Shown piece after piece: positions 54,127 through 64,000 of a stretch of DNA of 64,000 nucleotides. Position numbers and translations under genes: made by a program. Source of the DNA: Actinomyces vulturis (GTDB taxonomy: Bacteria; Actinomycetota; Actinomycetes; Actinomycetales; Actinomycetaceae); the NCBI RefSeq assembly GCF_001687305.1, contig NZ_KV700385.1:726523-790522 (forward strand), read 5' to 3'. Each line of letters starts with the position of its first letter. Within the stretch, counting starts at the first letter, position 1. The notes beneath the pieces are model-generated. The model made no database searches. It saw nothing but the letters and a program-made list of their open reading frames with translations, and had not been told where the DNA came from.

Positions 54127-54334
54127 CCGGTAACTACCCACATTGATAATTGGGTGACACACCTCACGAGGATCGTGACCACTTCGTGACCCCATGACCC
54201 TCATCACAGGGCTCTCGTATGGCAAGATTGGGCATAGCCAACCCTTCCGTTGGCCAGTGTCAATGCGGACACGCAATGACACCTTTCACTACGGATCGTC
54301 CGGCACGTACCTGCCGGTGAAGGGATAGCCACTC

Positions 54335-55462
54335 ATGGCAACAGTGACCTTTGATCATGCAACGCGTATCTACCCGGGCAATGACCGCCCCTCTGTAGAT
54401 CAGTTGAACCTTGAAATCGCAGACGGTGAGTTTCTGGTCCTTGTTGGCCCCTCTGGTTGCGGTAAGTCCACCTCATTGCGCATGCTTGCAGGTTTGGAAG
54501 ATGTGAACTCCGGTCGTATCCTCATTGGCGATCGCGACGTCACTGACGTCCAGCCTAAGGACCGCGATATTGCAATGGTGTTCCAGAACTACGCTCTGTA
54601 CCCTCATATGACCGTGGCCGATAATATGGGCTTCGCTCTGAAGATCGCTGGTACTCCCAAGGATGAGATTGCCCGCCGTGTTAAGGAAGCAGCCAAGATT
54701 CTGGGACTGACCGAATACCTTGATCGTAAGCCCAAGGCTCTCTCCGGTGGTCAGCGTCAGCGTGTAGCCATGGGCCGCGCTATTGTGCGTAAGCCCAAGG
54801 TCTTCCTCATGGACGAGCCTCTTTCTAACTTGGACGCAAAACTCCGTGTTCAGACCCGTACCCAGATTGCCTCCCTGCAGCGTTCCCTTGGCGTGACTAC
54901 GGTGTACGTGACTCACGATCAGACTGAAGCTCTGACCATGGGTGACCGCATCGCAGTCCTCAAGGACGGCTTGCTCCAGCAAGTGGGTACTCCTCGCGAG
55001 ATGTACGAGAAGCCCGCTAATGAGTTTGTTGCAGGTTTCATCGGCTCACCTGCAATGAACATGGGTACTTTCAATGTTGAAGGCAATGTTGCTACCCTCG
55101 GTGCCGCCAAGGTGGAACTGCCTCGCTTGGCCGTTGATGCTCTCACTCCCGAGGACAATGGCAAGGTCATTATCGGATTCCGTCCCGAAGCGCTCGACGT
55201 GGTCTCCTCCACCGATGAGAACTCCATCCCTGTGCGCTTGTCCTTTGTTGAAGAACTTGGGTCGGACGCATACGTTTATGGTGAACTCGTCGGCGCAGAA
55301 GGCGCCACCGAAAAACTTGGCTCTGGTGAAGACTCTAGCCAGTTGATCGTTCGCGTTCCTCCTCGTACCGCTCCCGATCCGGGCGAAATCATTTACGTCC
55401 GCATTCGCCCTGGTCAGGAGCACCTGTTCTCCGCAGCAACCGGCAAGCGTCTGCCTGCATGA
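54335..55462 (+). CDS. msiK: Sugar ABC transporter ATPase, MsiK/UgpC type
   Basis: ATP-hydrolysing subunit that in actinomycetes energises several carbohydrate importers. 375 residues: Walker [10 protein letters not shown] (38-46), Q-loop FQNYALYP, signature LSGGQ (136-140), Walker B FLMDEP with Asp160-Glu161, H-loop VTHDQTEAL, and a C-terminal regulatory OB/TOBE domain (about 240-375). No permease or binding-protein genes adjoin it, typical of the shared MsiK role. A 6-bp hairpin (54300-54317) lies in the leader. Confidence 0.94.
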   Translation: MATVTFDHATRIYPGNDRPSVDQLNLEIADGEFLVLVGPSGCGKSTSLRMLAGLEDVNSGRILIGDRDVTDVQPKDRDIAMVFQNYALYPHMTVADNMGFALKIAGTPKDEIARRVKEAAKILGLTEYLDRKPKALSGGQRQRVAMGRAIVRKPKVFLMDEPLSNLDAKLRVQTRTQIASLQRSLGVTTVYVTHDQTEALTMGDRIAVLKDGLLQQVGTPREMYEKPANEFVAGFIGSPAMNMGTFNVEGNVATLGAAKVELPRLAVDALTPEDNGKVIIGFRPEALDVVSSTDENSIPVRLSFVEELGSDAYVYGELVGAEGATEKLGSGEDSSQLIVRVPPRTAPDPGEIIYVRIRPGQEHLFSAATGKRLPA

Positions 55463-55518
55463 TCGCATAGCGTCATGCATCACATGGCGACTGCACCGAG
55501 TAGTTGAACAGCATGTTA

Positions 55519-55552
55519 GCCAGCCCCGATTCGCAAGCGAATCGGGGCTGGC
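55519..55552 (+). terminator. Terminator after msiK
   Basis: A perfect 16-bp inverted repeat, GCCAGCCCCGATTCGC and its complement, separated by AA. No T-run. Confidence 0.8.
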
Positions 55553-55602
55553 CCCTGCATGCCTACCGCGCGTTCAAGACCGCGACCTGAAAGAATGTCC
55601 CC

Positions 55603-56973
55603 ATGCCCCAATCCATGAAGATCACCGCGGCCACTATTGATCCCGCGTTGCTTGACCTTCCGTGGGAACTCCCTCTCGAGAACTGGCCCGCCGATGTTCT
55701 CGCTGCCCTCCCACGCGGCCTTTCGCGCCACATCGTGCGTTTCGTGAACCTCTCCGAACGCGTTATTGCCGTTAAAGAAATTGGCGAATCTGTCGCTTAC
55801 CGCGAGTATGAACTTCTCCGTGACCTAGTGCGGCTAGGAGCGCCTTGCGTTACTCCCACCGCAGTGATTACAGGGCGAAGTGACCTTCAAGGTGAAGAAC
55901 TCAACTCGATTCTCGTCACCGAACATCTGTCTTACTCTTTGCCCTATCGCGCACTTTTCAGTCAGTACATGCGTCCTGAAACTGCGACTCGTCTTATCGA
56001 CGCACTTGCCGTTCTCCTTGTTCGTCTTCATCTCATTGGTTTCTACTGGGGTGACGTTTCTCTTTCCAATACCCTTTTCCGTCGTGACGCGGGAGCCTTT
56101 GCTGCCTACCTTGTGGATGCCGAAACTGGCGAACTTCACATTGAAGGTCTCACTGACGGTAAACGCGAGTACGACATTGATCTCGCGCGTACCAATATCA
56201 TTGGTGAACTTATGGACCTCCAGGCCGGAGCGCTTCTCGAAAGTACTGTGGATACCATTGAAATTGGCGACCGTATCGTCAATCGTTACAACGAACTGTG
56301 GGATGTCCTTACTGCTGAAGAATCTTTTTCTGTTGATGAGCGCTGGCGCGTGGCTCACCGCATTAAGCAACTCAATGAACTGGGCTTCGACGTTGGTGAA
56401 CTCACCATGGCTACTGACGCCGCAGGCACGCGGATGGTTATCCAGCCCAAAGTGGTTGATGCTGGTCATTATCACCGTCAGATCATGCGTCTGACTGGTC
56501 TTGACGTGGAAGAACGTCAGGGGCAGCGCATGCTTAACGATCTCGAGTCCTACCGCACTCTGATGGGGCGTAAGAACGACCCTATTGAGCAGGTGGCTCA
56601 TGCATGGATGGCGGACGTATTTGAACCCACCCTTGATGCTGTCCCCATTGAATTACGTCGCAAACTCGAACCGGCAGAAATCTTTCACGAAGTTCTTGAA
56701 CACCGCTGGTACATGTCTGAGCGTATGGGCTATGACGTGACTATGGAAGAAGCTGTTAAGGATTACGTTGACACGGTTCTCCCTCACCACTGGGATGAAC
56801 AGAGTTATCTTTCTCTTGGTGACACCCAAGAAATGGACGCAATTTTCTCTGACGATGAAGCAGAGGTGCTCGAAGATGATCCCGACTTTGCTGCACTCGA
56901 CGAAGAAAGCCTTAATCAGTTCGGCCTCAACCCCATGGGCTTTACTGCTGGTATGAAGTTCAAGGGTGAATAA
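55603..56973 (+). CDS. DUF4032 protein with kinase-like fold
   Basis: 456 residues, cytoplasmic, acidic. The N-terminal half looks like the lipopolysaccharide-kinase branch of the protein-kinase fold: VIAVKEIGESVAYREYELL (Lys and Glu), LVRLHLIGFYWGDVSLSNTLFRR (catalytic loop with Asp and Asn) and AAYLVDAETGEL (metal Asp). The C-terminal half is the DUF4032 region (WYMSERMGYDVTMEEAVKDYV), ending in an acidic stretch. It follows msiK, a frequent actinobacterial pairing, suggesting a link to sugar uptake or envelope carbohydrate metabolism, but the substrate is unknown. GAAAGAA lies upstream of the ATG. Confidence 0.88.
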   Translation: MPQSMKITAATIDPALLDLPWELPLENWPADVLAALPRGLSRHIVRFVNLSERVIAVKEIGESVAYREYELLRDLVRLGAPCVTPTAVITGRSDLQGEELNSILVTEHLSYSLPYRALFSQYMRPETATRLIDALAVLLVRLHLIGFYWGDVSLSNTLFRRDAGAFAAYLVDAETGELHIEGLTDGKREYDIDLARTNIIGELMDLQAGALLESTVDTIEIGDRIVNRYNELWDVLTAEESFSVDERWRVAHRIKQLNELGFDVGELTMATDAAGTRMVIQPKVVDAGHYHRQIMRLTGLDVEERQGQRMLNDLESYRTLMGRKNDPIEQVAHAWMADVFEPTLDAVPIELRRKLEPAEIFHEVLEHRWYMSERMGYDVTMEEAVKDYVDTVLPHHWDEQSYLSLGDTQEMDAIFSDDEAEVLEDDPDFAALDEESLNQFGLNPMGFTAGMKFKGE

Positions 56974-56999
56974 AAACCTTGAAAGAATCATTTCCTTGT

Positions 57000-57782
57000 C
57001 TAAAGCAGCATGGCCTGATAGGACGAGGGCTGCGGGTCGGGCATAGCGGCGGGGCTGGTTATCTTTGCCCATTCAATTGGTTGTGCCCCTTGTTCAATAA
57101 GAAGAGCATTCACGGCGCTAAAGGGACGTGAGCCAAAAAATCCCCGGGAGGCAGACAGAGGCGAAGGGTGAGCGGAGGCGACAATCGGTGTCTGTTGAAG
57201 AAGCGAGGAAAGGGACTGCGCGCTGCGCCCCCACAGCACAGCCACTAACGGCAGGCCGCGGTCATTGAGAATGCGTACTACATCCTGCGTGACCTGTTGC
57301 CAACCCCAACGCTGATGGGAATTGGCATTGCCCACTTCTACGCTTAGTACAGTGTTCAGTAGCATCACTCCCTGTTCACTCCACTCACTCAAATCGCCCG
57401 ATGTCGGGTAGTCGCCGCCCACATCGGCGACTAGTTCCTTATATATATTGGTCAGGCTTCGGGGTAGGGGGGTGGTGGGAGAGACCGAAAAACTTAGACC
57501 CACGGCGTCGCCCTCAGTAGGATAGGGGTCCTGGCCGAGAATGAGGACGCTCGTGAACTCAATTGGTTGAGACAGCGCTCGAAAAATATTGCTTGGACGA
57601 GGCGCTACGCGAACGCCCTGCGCTTCGGATTGGCATAGACGAGTAGCAAGTTCGGTGATGAGGGCGTCGTGAGTAGACAACGCCGATGCCCACGACGGAT
57701 GCATCGCATCACGGCAATGGCGCACAAAGCAGTCAGGGACGTCTGAGTCGTGAACAGGGCACATCAGTATTTCACTCACCAT
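57000..57782 (-). CDS. ung: Uracil-DNA glycosylase, family 1
   Basis: Removes uracil from DNA as the first step of base-excision repair. 260 residues from ATG 57782. The catalytic water-activating motif GQDPYPTEGDAVGLSFSV, the LLNTVLSVEVG segment with the uracil-binding Asn, and the minor-groove loop HPSPLSASRGFFGSRPFS are all intact. I prefer ATG 57782 to the frame start at 57809, because TACAGT lies six bases before it. It diverges from the LytR_C gene, and both promoters fit in 57 bases. Confidence 0.95.
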   Translation of the reverse strand: MVSEILMCPVHDSDVPDCFVRHCRDAMHPSWASALSTHDALITELATRLCQSEAQGVRVAPRPSNIFRALSQPIEFTSVLILGQDPYPTEGDAVGLSFSVSPTTPLPRSLTNIYKELVADVGGDYPTSGDLSEWSEQGVMLLNTVLSVEVGNANSHQRWGWQQVTQDVVRILNDRGLPLVAVLWGRSAQSLSSLLQQTPIVASAHPSPLSASRGFFGSRPFSAVNALLIEQGAQPIEWAKITSPAAMPDPQPSSYQAMLL

Positions 57783-57788
57783 AAGATC

Positions 57789-57833
57789 ACTGTAGCGCGC
57801 CGTATCCACTCATTGGCCGTTCGCCGGTAGCCT
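57789..57833. promoter_or_regulatory. Divergent leaderless promoters of ung and the LytR_C gene
   Basis: On the minus strand TACAGT (57794-57789) ends six bases before the ung ATG. On the plus strand TAGCCT (57828-57833) ends six bases before GTG 57840. The two -10 boxes face away from each other about 35 bases apart, so their -35 regions overlap. Confidence 0.6.
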
Positions 57834-57839
57834 GGAGAG

Positions 57840-58463
57840 GTGAAAACTTACGATTACCCCGAGGATGAATTCGACGTCTCTGACGCTACCGGCCCCATTC
57901 CGGTTGGTGTTCACCGTGCTCGTGTTCCCATGTGGCGCTCTTGGTTGCCACTCTTACTCATCCTCGTCATTGCTCCTGCTTTGGCATGGGGGGCAGTAAG
58001 TTTGCTTGGCAGTGCTAGCGATAACCCGGTGGCGAGTGCCTTAGGTAAGGGTACTGAGAGTGCTCAACCCGTTGAGAATCAGGGGAGCGAGCAGACTGCT
58101 GCTCCCACCGAAGAAGCCAGTGTTCAGGCCACGCCGAGTTCTCCTGCTGATGATGACATCGACAGCAATCAGGTGAATTTCTCTACTGGCATTACTATTC
58201 ACAACGGCACTACCACCAATGGCCTGGCAACTCGCAGCGGTGACAAACTCAAACTCAAGGGATTTTCCTCAGTTGATGTGGTTCCCGGTGTTTATGAGAT
58301 GGACTACCCATCTGATTCGACCGTTTTTTACGCATCCGAAAATGATAAGACCACTGCTGAAGTAGTGGCGCGATTACTGGGTATTGATCAAGTTATCGAA
58401 AGTGCTGATGAAGCGCAGTCCAATCCCATCGTGGTGGTATTGCGCGCAGAAACCGGTGAGTAA
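57840..58463 (+). CDS. LytR C-terminal domain membrane protein
   Basis: 207 residues. A short cytoplasmic N-terminus, one membrane segment (LPLLLILVIAPALAWGAVSLL, about 37-57), a Ser/Glu/Pro linker, and a LytR_C domain (about 112-205: ITIHNGTTTNGLATRSGDKLKLKGF, TVFYASENDKTTAEVVARLLG). Stand-alone LytR_C proteins in actinomycetes are thought to act with LCP cell-wall ligases; no LCP catalytic domain is present. GTG start six bases after TAGCCT. Next to ung and upstream of groEL, but ended before the groEL promoter. Confidence 0.88.
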   Translation: MKTYDYPEDEFDVSDATGPIPVGVHRARVPMWRSWLPLLLILVIAPALAWGAVSLLGSASDNPVASALGKGTESAQPVENQGSEQTAAPTEEASVQATPSSPADDDIDSNQVNFSTGITIHNGTTTNGLATRSGDKLKLKGFSSVDVVPGVYEMDYPSDSTVFYASENDKTTAEVVARLLGIDQVIESADEAQSNPIVVVLRAETGE

Positions 58464-58517
58464 ATGGAAAATTGAGTCGGTGTGACTCAATTTACCGCTT
58501 CGCCCAGGGCCGAGCAT

Positions 58518-60314
<1,797 letters not shown>

Positions 60315-60379
60315 TTCAACGATCAGTGCGCATGAGTGAACTTGCACTATGCAGATGAACTTATGCCCATGAAATCTTT

Positions 60380-60424
60380 GGCGGTGGCCGCCATCCGTAA
60401 GGGTGGCGGCCACCGCCCTTTCTT
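60380..60424 (+). terminator. Terminator after groEL
   Basis: GGCGGTGGCCGCCA (60380-60393) pairs perfectly with TGGCGGCCACCGCC (60404-60417), followed by CTTTCTTG. Confidence 0.85.
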
Positions 60425-60479
60425 GTCGATAGGGGAGAGGTCACCATTGGCGACATAGCGATAGGACCTAGGTCGCCGG

Positions 60480-60485
60480 TAGGCT
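60480..60485 (+). promoter_or_regulatory. -10 box of the L,D-transpeptidase gene, leaderless
   Basis: TAGGCT ends six bases before GTG 60492. The intervening bases TAAAAG are a poor Shine-Dalgarno. Same layout as cysS and LytR_C. Confidence 0.55.
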
Positions 60486-60491
60486 TAAAAG

Positions 60492-61958
60492 GTGCGTGAC
60501 TGGATGAAAAGCAAGAAAGCCGCTGTAATTGCGGGAGCAGGCGTGATCGTTCTGTGTGCTGGTGCAGGAACCGCAGCATATGGGCTTCACTACGATGACC
60601 GTGCTCTTCCTGGAACAAGCGTGCTTGGACAAGACGTCTCTGGAATGGACCGTCAAGCCCTCATCAACGATCTTCACCAGCGTGCTGACAAAGCTACGTT
60701 GGAAGTGAGCGTTGATGGGCCAAACCCGGCGACGTATACCGCAACACTTGCTGATCTAGGTATCACTCTGAACGCTGAAGCCACAGCAGAACAGATTCTC
60801 CAGCGCAGTGAATCTTGGCCGGACCGCTTCACCGCACTCATTAATGATGAAAGCATCATTCCCGTTATCACTCGCGATGATGCAGTCTTTACCGCCTATG
60901 TCGACCAACTTACCGCCGATGTTGCTGAGCCTATGCTCAATGCCAAAGTCACTTTGAACGACGAAAATATTTTTGTAGTTACTCCTGCACAAGCAGGCTA
61001 TGAAGTGGACCCTTCCAAACTTAAGGCGGCTACTGATGCGTTGGTAAGCAATCTTAAGCCTGCGCAAGTCACCGTCAGCGTGAGTGAAAAAGAACCACGC
61101 GTTACCACTGAACAGGCACAAGAATTGGCAGATCAAGCTAACGCCACGCTTGATGCTACCTTCCAACTGTGGGACGGTATCGACAACTTTCCTGCAAATC
61201 GCCAAGTCAAAGCATCCTGGATTGTGATGCCCAGTGCTGCGGATATCGAAGCGGGATCGCCGGATAACCCCGCAACTTTCAGCGTTGATGATCAGGCTAT
61301 TCGTCAATGGGTTAGTAGCACTGCTGCTGCTACCAATACTGAGACCGAGCAGGGTCTACGTACCGTTAACGGTAATGGTGAACAGGTGGCAGTTACTCGT
61401 TACGGTGCCATCGGTTGGACGGTTATTAATGCCCAGGATGTGGCAACTCAAGCAGTTGATGCATTTTCCAAAGGTGAAGATTTCACTGGTGATCTCGAAT
61501 ATGACGAGGCGCAAGCTTGGCAGGACCGTACTGTCCCTACCGGAGATGCCATTACTGCCTATTCGCCGGGACCTGGTGAAAAGTGGATTGATATTGATCT
61601 TGCTAACCACACCGTCGCCGCGTATCAAGGTCGTAGCCTGGTATGGGGGCCTGTCGGTATGGTGGCAGGTGCTCCTGCCACTCCTACTGTTCAAGGCGTA
61701 TATTACGTGACCCGCCAGGTTGCCGATGACACAATGCGTGGCGAAAATGCTGACGGTACAACCTATGAAACTGCTAATGTTCCATGGGCAACCTACTTCT
61801 ACTCTGGCTACGCCCTTCATGGTGCCTACTGGCGTGGAACCTTCGGCTATGACGCTGGCGCAGGAGGTTCACACGGATGCGTTAACCTTGCCCCCGAAGA
61901 TGCTCACTGGATTTTTGACTGGGCAGTTCCCGGAACAACCGTCGTCTCCCACTCCTGA
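60492..61958 (+). CDS. L,D-transpeptidase with PG-binding repeats (YkuD)
   Basis: Cross-links peptidoglycan stem peptides (3-3 links) or attaches proteins, outside the membrane. 488 residues: an N-terminal signal anchor (AAVIAGAGVIVLCAGAGTAAYG), two VanW-associated PG_binding_4-like modules (about 35-150 and 150-330), and a C-terminal YkuD domain from about 365 (KWIDIDLANHTVAAYQGRSLV), with the catalytic motif HGAYW followed by SHGCVNL (His461, Cys463). GTG start. Convergent with the WXG100 gene. Confidence 0.94.
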   Translation: MRDWMKSKKAAVIAGAGVIVLCAGAGTAAYGLHYDDRALPGTSVLGQDVSGMDRQALINDLHQRADKATLEVSVDGPNPATYTATLADLGITLNAEATAEQILQRSESWPDRFTALINDESIIPVITRDDAVFTAYVDQLTADVAEPMLNAKVTLNDENIFVVTPAQAGYEVDPSKLKAATDALVSNLKPAQVTVSVSEKEPRVTTEQAQELADQANATLDATFQLWDGIDNFPANRQVKASWIVMPSAADIEAGSPDNPATFSVDDQAIRQWVSSTAAATNTETEQGLRTVNGNGEQVAVTRYGAIGWTVINAQDVATQAVDAFSKGEDFTGDLEYDEAQAWQDRTVPTGDAITAYSPGPGEKWIDIDLANHTVAAYQGRSLVWGPVGMVAGAPATPTVQGVYYVTRQVADDTMRGENADGTTYETANVPWATYFYSGYALHGAYWRGTFGYDAGAGGSHGCVNLAPEDAHWIFDWAVPGTTVVSHS

Positions 61959-62011
61959 CCTTACCCCTGAGGGTGCACATATCAGTGTGTCTTGTGGGGA
62001 TGGGAAGTAAG

Positions 62012-62305
62012 TTAGGAAGTCTGGAACAGAGAAGAGTTTTGGGATTCGGCGTCGTCGTAACTGATGGCGGCTTGATCTAAGGCAGTGCTGATCGAATCGA
62101 GTACGTCTTGAACGTTGATCTGGGCGGCATGCCACTGAGTAGCACAATCTCCCATTGCTATTGATGCTTGACCACTCCAGGACGTTTGTAGATCAGTTAA
62201 ATCCGCAGCCATCGCGTCAGCCTCGGCCTGAATTGTGGAAATGCGGGTGCGTGTGCGGCTGGCTGCATCAGTAATGAGGGCGGTGTCAACAGAAAAAACT
62301 GGCAT
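62012..62305 (-). CDS. WXG100-family protein
   Basis: Small helical-hairpin protein of the ESX/type VII export family. 97 residues from ATG 62305, five bases after GGAGG. Two helices flank the turn TSWSGQASIA with Trp43-Ser44-Gly45. The C-terminus (ISYDDAESQNSSLF) carries a YxxxD-like export signal as YDDAE, one residue short of YxxxD/E spacing. No EccC or other ESX genes are near, so this is an orphan. It may be an exported substrate or act within the cell. Confidence 0.85.
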   Translation of the reverse strand: MPVFSVDTALITDAASRTRTRISTIQAEADAMAADLTDLQTSWSGQASIAMGDCATQWHAAQINVQDVLDSISTALDQAAISYDDAESQNSSLFQTS

Positions 62306-62494
62306 GAGAACCTCCAAGAATGAGAATGTTTTCCCATCCTAGAAAGGAATCTTTTCCTAGCCGTATGCTGCTGTGAACAGACCTAGTGGGGAGACATCAA
62401 TATATGGTTGTGGGGAAAGAAACCGATGCGCTGGCGCTTGTTATCTGGGTACGTCGCGTTTTTAATGCCTACCGGAGATGAGCAAGTTGGGAAC

Positions 62495-63970
62495 TCACAC
62501 GGTAGGTGAATGTTCCGCCAACGGTAGGAGGATACGAACGGTAGCGCCACCCCCGGGAGTGTTTTGCATCGAGACATGACCATGATGCATTTCAATAATT
62601 GTCGCGACGATAGCCAAACCAAGGCCGGAACCGCCGGTTTCACGGTTGCGTGACGAATCCGAGCGGTAGAAACGCTCGAAGACACGCTCCATATCGGCTG
62701 GGCTCACTCCCGGTCCGTGGTCGCGAATCTCGATAATGGCCATCTCTTTATCCTTGCCCAAAGCAATCTCCACGGGAGAATCTTCAGGTGTGTAACGCAA
62801 GATGTTACCGATGAGGTTAGTTAACACCTGGCTCAGGCGATCCTGATCGCCCATCACCGTAATGCTCGGAGCGTCGCTTACCCCATCAAGGGCAACTACC
62901 GCACTGTCACGATCTGGAGCAAGAACGCTTAAATCAATGAGAGCCTGGACAGCAAGCGCCGTCATATCCACCGGACGCATGGTGATGGTGTGCCCCTCAT
63001 CCATGCGAGCCAAGCGAAGAAGATCTTCCACCAGACGGCCCATACGGGTTGCTTCAGCTTCAATGCGCCCCATCACTTCACCAGTGCGTTCTTCGGGAAC
63101 GCCGCCCATGCGATATAACTCGCCGTAGCCACGCATCGTCGCCAGAGGAGTGCGCAACTCGTGAGAGGCATCGGAAACAAAGCGTTGCATACGCTGCTGA
63201 GCTACTTCACGAAGATCAAAGGCTTGCTCAATTTGCGCAAGCATGGAGTTAAGGGAACGCTGCAAACCGCCAACCTCTGTGGTCACGGGCTCGCTCACGT
63301 CAACACGAGCTGATAGGTCCCCGCTAGCGATACGACCAGCAACAGATTCGATGTTACGTAGAGGCTGTAGGTTCCGTTGTACTAGATAACTGGAAATAAT
63401 CGCACCACTCATCACCACGGCCAGACCAGTCATTGCTACGACGAGACGAGTACGTTCCACTGTTTCCATGATGTCCGTCAGTGGCAGACCAATGACAACA
63501 GTGCCGATAGTCTTGCCGGTTCGAGAATCCATGATTTGACCGGTGATTACACGCCACTGATGGTGTGGAAGATTCGATGAAATCGTTCGAGGTCCCTGGG
63601 AAATATCTGTCAGATCCACTTCGCGCACATGGGGGAAACCATATTCGCCGGCAGTGCGATCAGAGAGGAACGTGTCAGTGTGACCGTCGAGATAATCGGC
63701 ATGTACGTAGTAGGTAGAGAGCATCGTCTCGGACTCGCCACTCTTCAACTGTGGCAGAGTCTGATTACCAATGGCTTCGGCAGTTGTGGTCAACTGGGTA
63801 TCAACCTGGCCGAGTAAATGTGTGTACAACATTGATGTGACCACGGCTGATGAAATCGCCAGACCTGCGGTCAACACCATTGTGGTCATTACCGTAAGGC
63901 GCGCAGTTAAGGGAAGACGTCGCCAGTGCCAATTCAGGCGAAGTTGGCGTTTGGGGAAAAGGATAGACAT
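62495..63970 (-). CDS. Sensor histidine kinase, MprB/TcrY-like
   Basis: Membrane sensor of a two-component system. 491 residues: two membrane segments (about 22-46 and 174-196) enclosing an extracellular sensor of about 125 residues, a HAMP domain (about 197-250: QRNLQPLRNIESVAGRIASGDLSARV), HisKA with His270 (FVSDASHELRTPLATMRGYGELYR), and HATPase with NLIGNILRYTPED, RDHGPGVSPADMERVFERFYR and SGLGLAIV. The stimulus is unknown; the family often senses envelope stress. The regulator gene lies immediately upstream and is cut by the window edge. Confidence 0.93.
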   Translation of the reverse strand: MSILFPKRQLRLNWHWRRLPLTARLTVMTTMVLTAGLAISSAVVTSMLYTHLLGQVDTQLTTTAEAIGNQTLPQLKSGESETMLSTYYVHADYLDGHTDTFLSDRTAGEYGFPHVREVDLTDISQGPRTISSNLPHHQWRVITGQIMDSRTGKTIGTVVIGLPLTDIMETVERTRLVVAMTGLAVVMSGAIISSYLVQRNLQPLRNIESVAGRIASGDLSARVDVSEPVTTEVGGLQRSLNSMLAQIEQAFDLREVAQQRMQRFVSDASHELRTPLATMRGYGELYRMGGVPEERTGEVMGRIEAEATRMGRLVEDLLRLARMDEGHTITMRPVDMTALAVQALIDLSVLAPDRDSAVVALDGVSDAPSITVMGDQDRLSQVLTNLIGNILRYTPEDSPVEIALGKDKEMAIIEIRDHGPGVSPADMERVFERFYRSDSSRNRETGGSGLGLAIVATIIEMHHGHVSMQNTPGGGATVRILLPLAEHSPTV

Positions 63971-63973
63971 CGC

Positions 63974-64000
63974 TTACTGGGCCTTTGGCTGGCGAATCAT
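63974..64000 (-). CDS. C-terminal end of an OmpR-type response regulator (partial)
   Basis: Only the last eight codons are visible, reading MIRQPKAQ and a TAA stop three bases before the kinase start. OmpR-type winged helices usually end in VRGVGYxxR, which MIRQP fits, and the order regulator-kinase is standard. Assigned from this fragment and its position. Confidence 0.55.
   Translation of the reverse strand: MIRQPKAQ

Overview
The window is chromosomal DNA of an actinomycete (Actinomycetota), most likely an Actinomycetaceae-type bacterium of moderate G+C content. This rests on the set of lineage-typical genes seen together: Lsr2, CarD, DUF4032, an orphan MsiK-type sugar ATPase, a LytR_C protein, WXG100, an Actinobacteria-style PhoU/sensor-kinase/regulator block, a G5-domain envelope protein, a sortase-type surface protein and a groEL under tandem CIRCE elements. 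Several genes also appear to start leaderless (a TANNNT -10 box six bases before the start codon). No phage, IS element or CRISPR array was seen.

Layout. 1-12.3 kb: tadA (cut by the edge), upp, a BCCT solute carrier with a Fur-family-like palindrome in front of it, a degenerate purine-nucleoside-phosphorylase-like gene, a DUF4190 gene, a UraA-type permease, and the class Ib ribonucleotide reductase genes nrdH-nrdI-nrdE and nrdF. nrdE and nrdF are separated by an opposite-strand acetolactate decarboxylase. 12.2-21.3 kb: an unknown gene coupled to nrdF, a G5 envelope protein, a GT2 glycosyltransferase facing a large membrane protein, a DHA2 drug exporter and OxyR. 21.6-30.1 kb: serS, a HAD phosphatase, an AGE-family sugar isomerase, tRNA-Ser(UGA), lsr2, gpmA, phoU and the senX3/regX3 (phoR/phoP) pair. 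30.2-38.8 kb: carD-ispD-(UMF1 transporter)-ispF-cysS-rlmB and a GH42 beta-galactosidase.

38.8-46.8 kb is the least understood part: an unknown 428-aa protein, a BASS-family symporter coupled to an MFS carrier, then two paralogous multi-spanning DUF5692-like membrane proteins flanking a membrane-anchored SRPBCC-like protein. The intergenic region shared by one of them and the SRPBCC gene is dense with palindromes. I consider this the best candidate for an undescribed system; a role with a hydrophobic, perhaps steroid-like, compound is inference only.

47-51.2 kb: a small membrane-anchored secreted protein, a sortase-anchored protein with 30-bp repeats, and a roughly 1-kb segment bounded by tRNA-Thr and a degenerate copy of its 3' half, carrying one HTH gene (probably the remnant of an integrated element). 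51.3-64 kb: DsbA-like thioredoxin, a Ser/Thr kinase with a membrane tail, MsiK-DUF4032, ung, LytR_C, groEL, an L,D-transpeptidase, WXG100 and an OmpR-type two-component system whose regulator runs off the right edge.

Nearly every transcription unit ends in a long, G+C-rich inverted repeat, often without a strong T-run.
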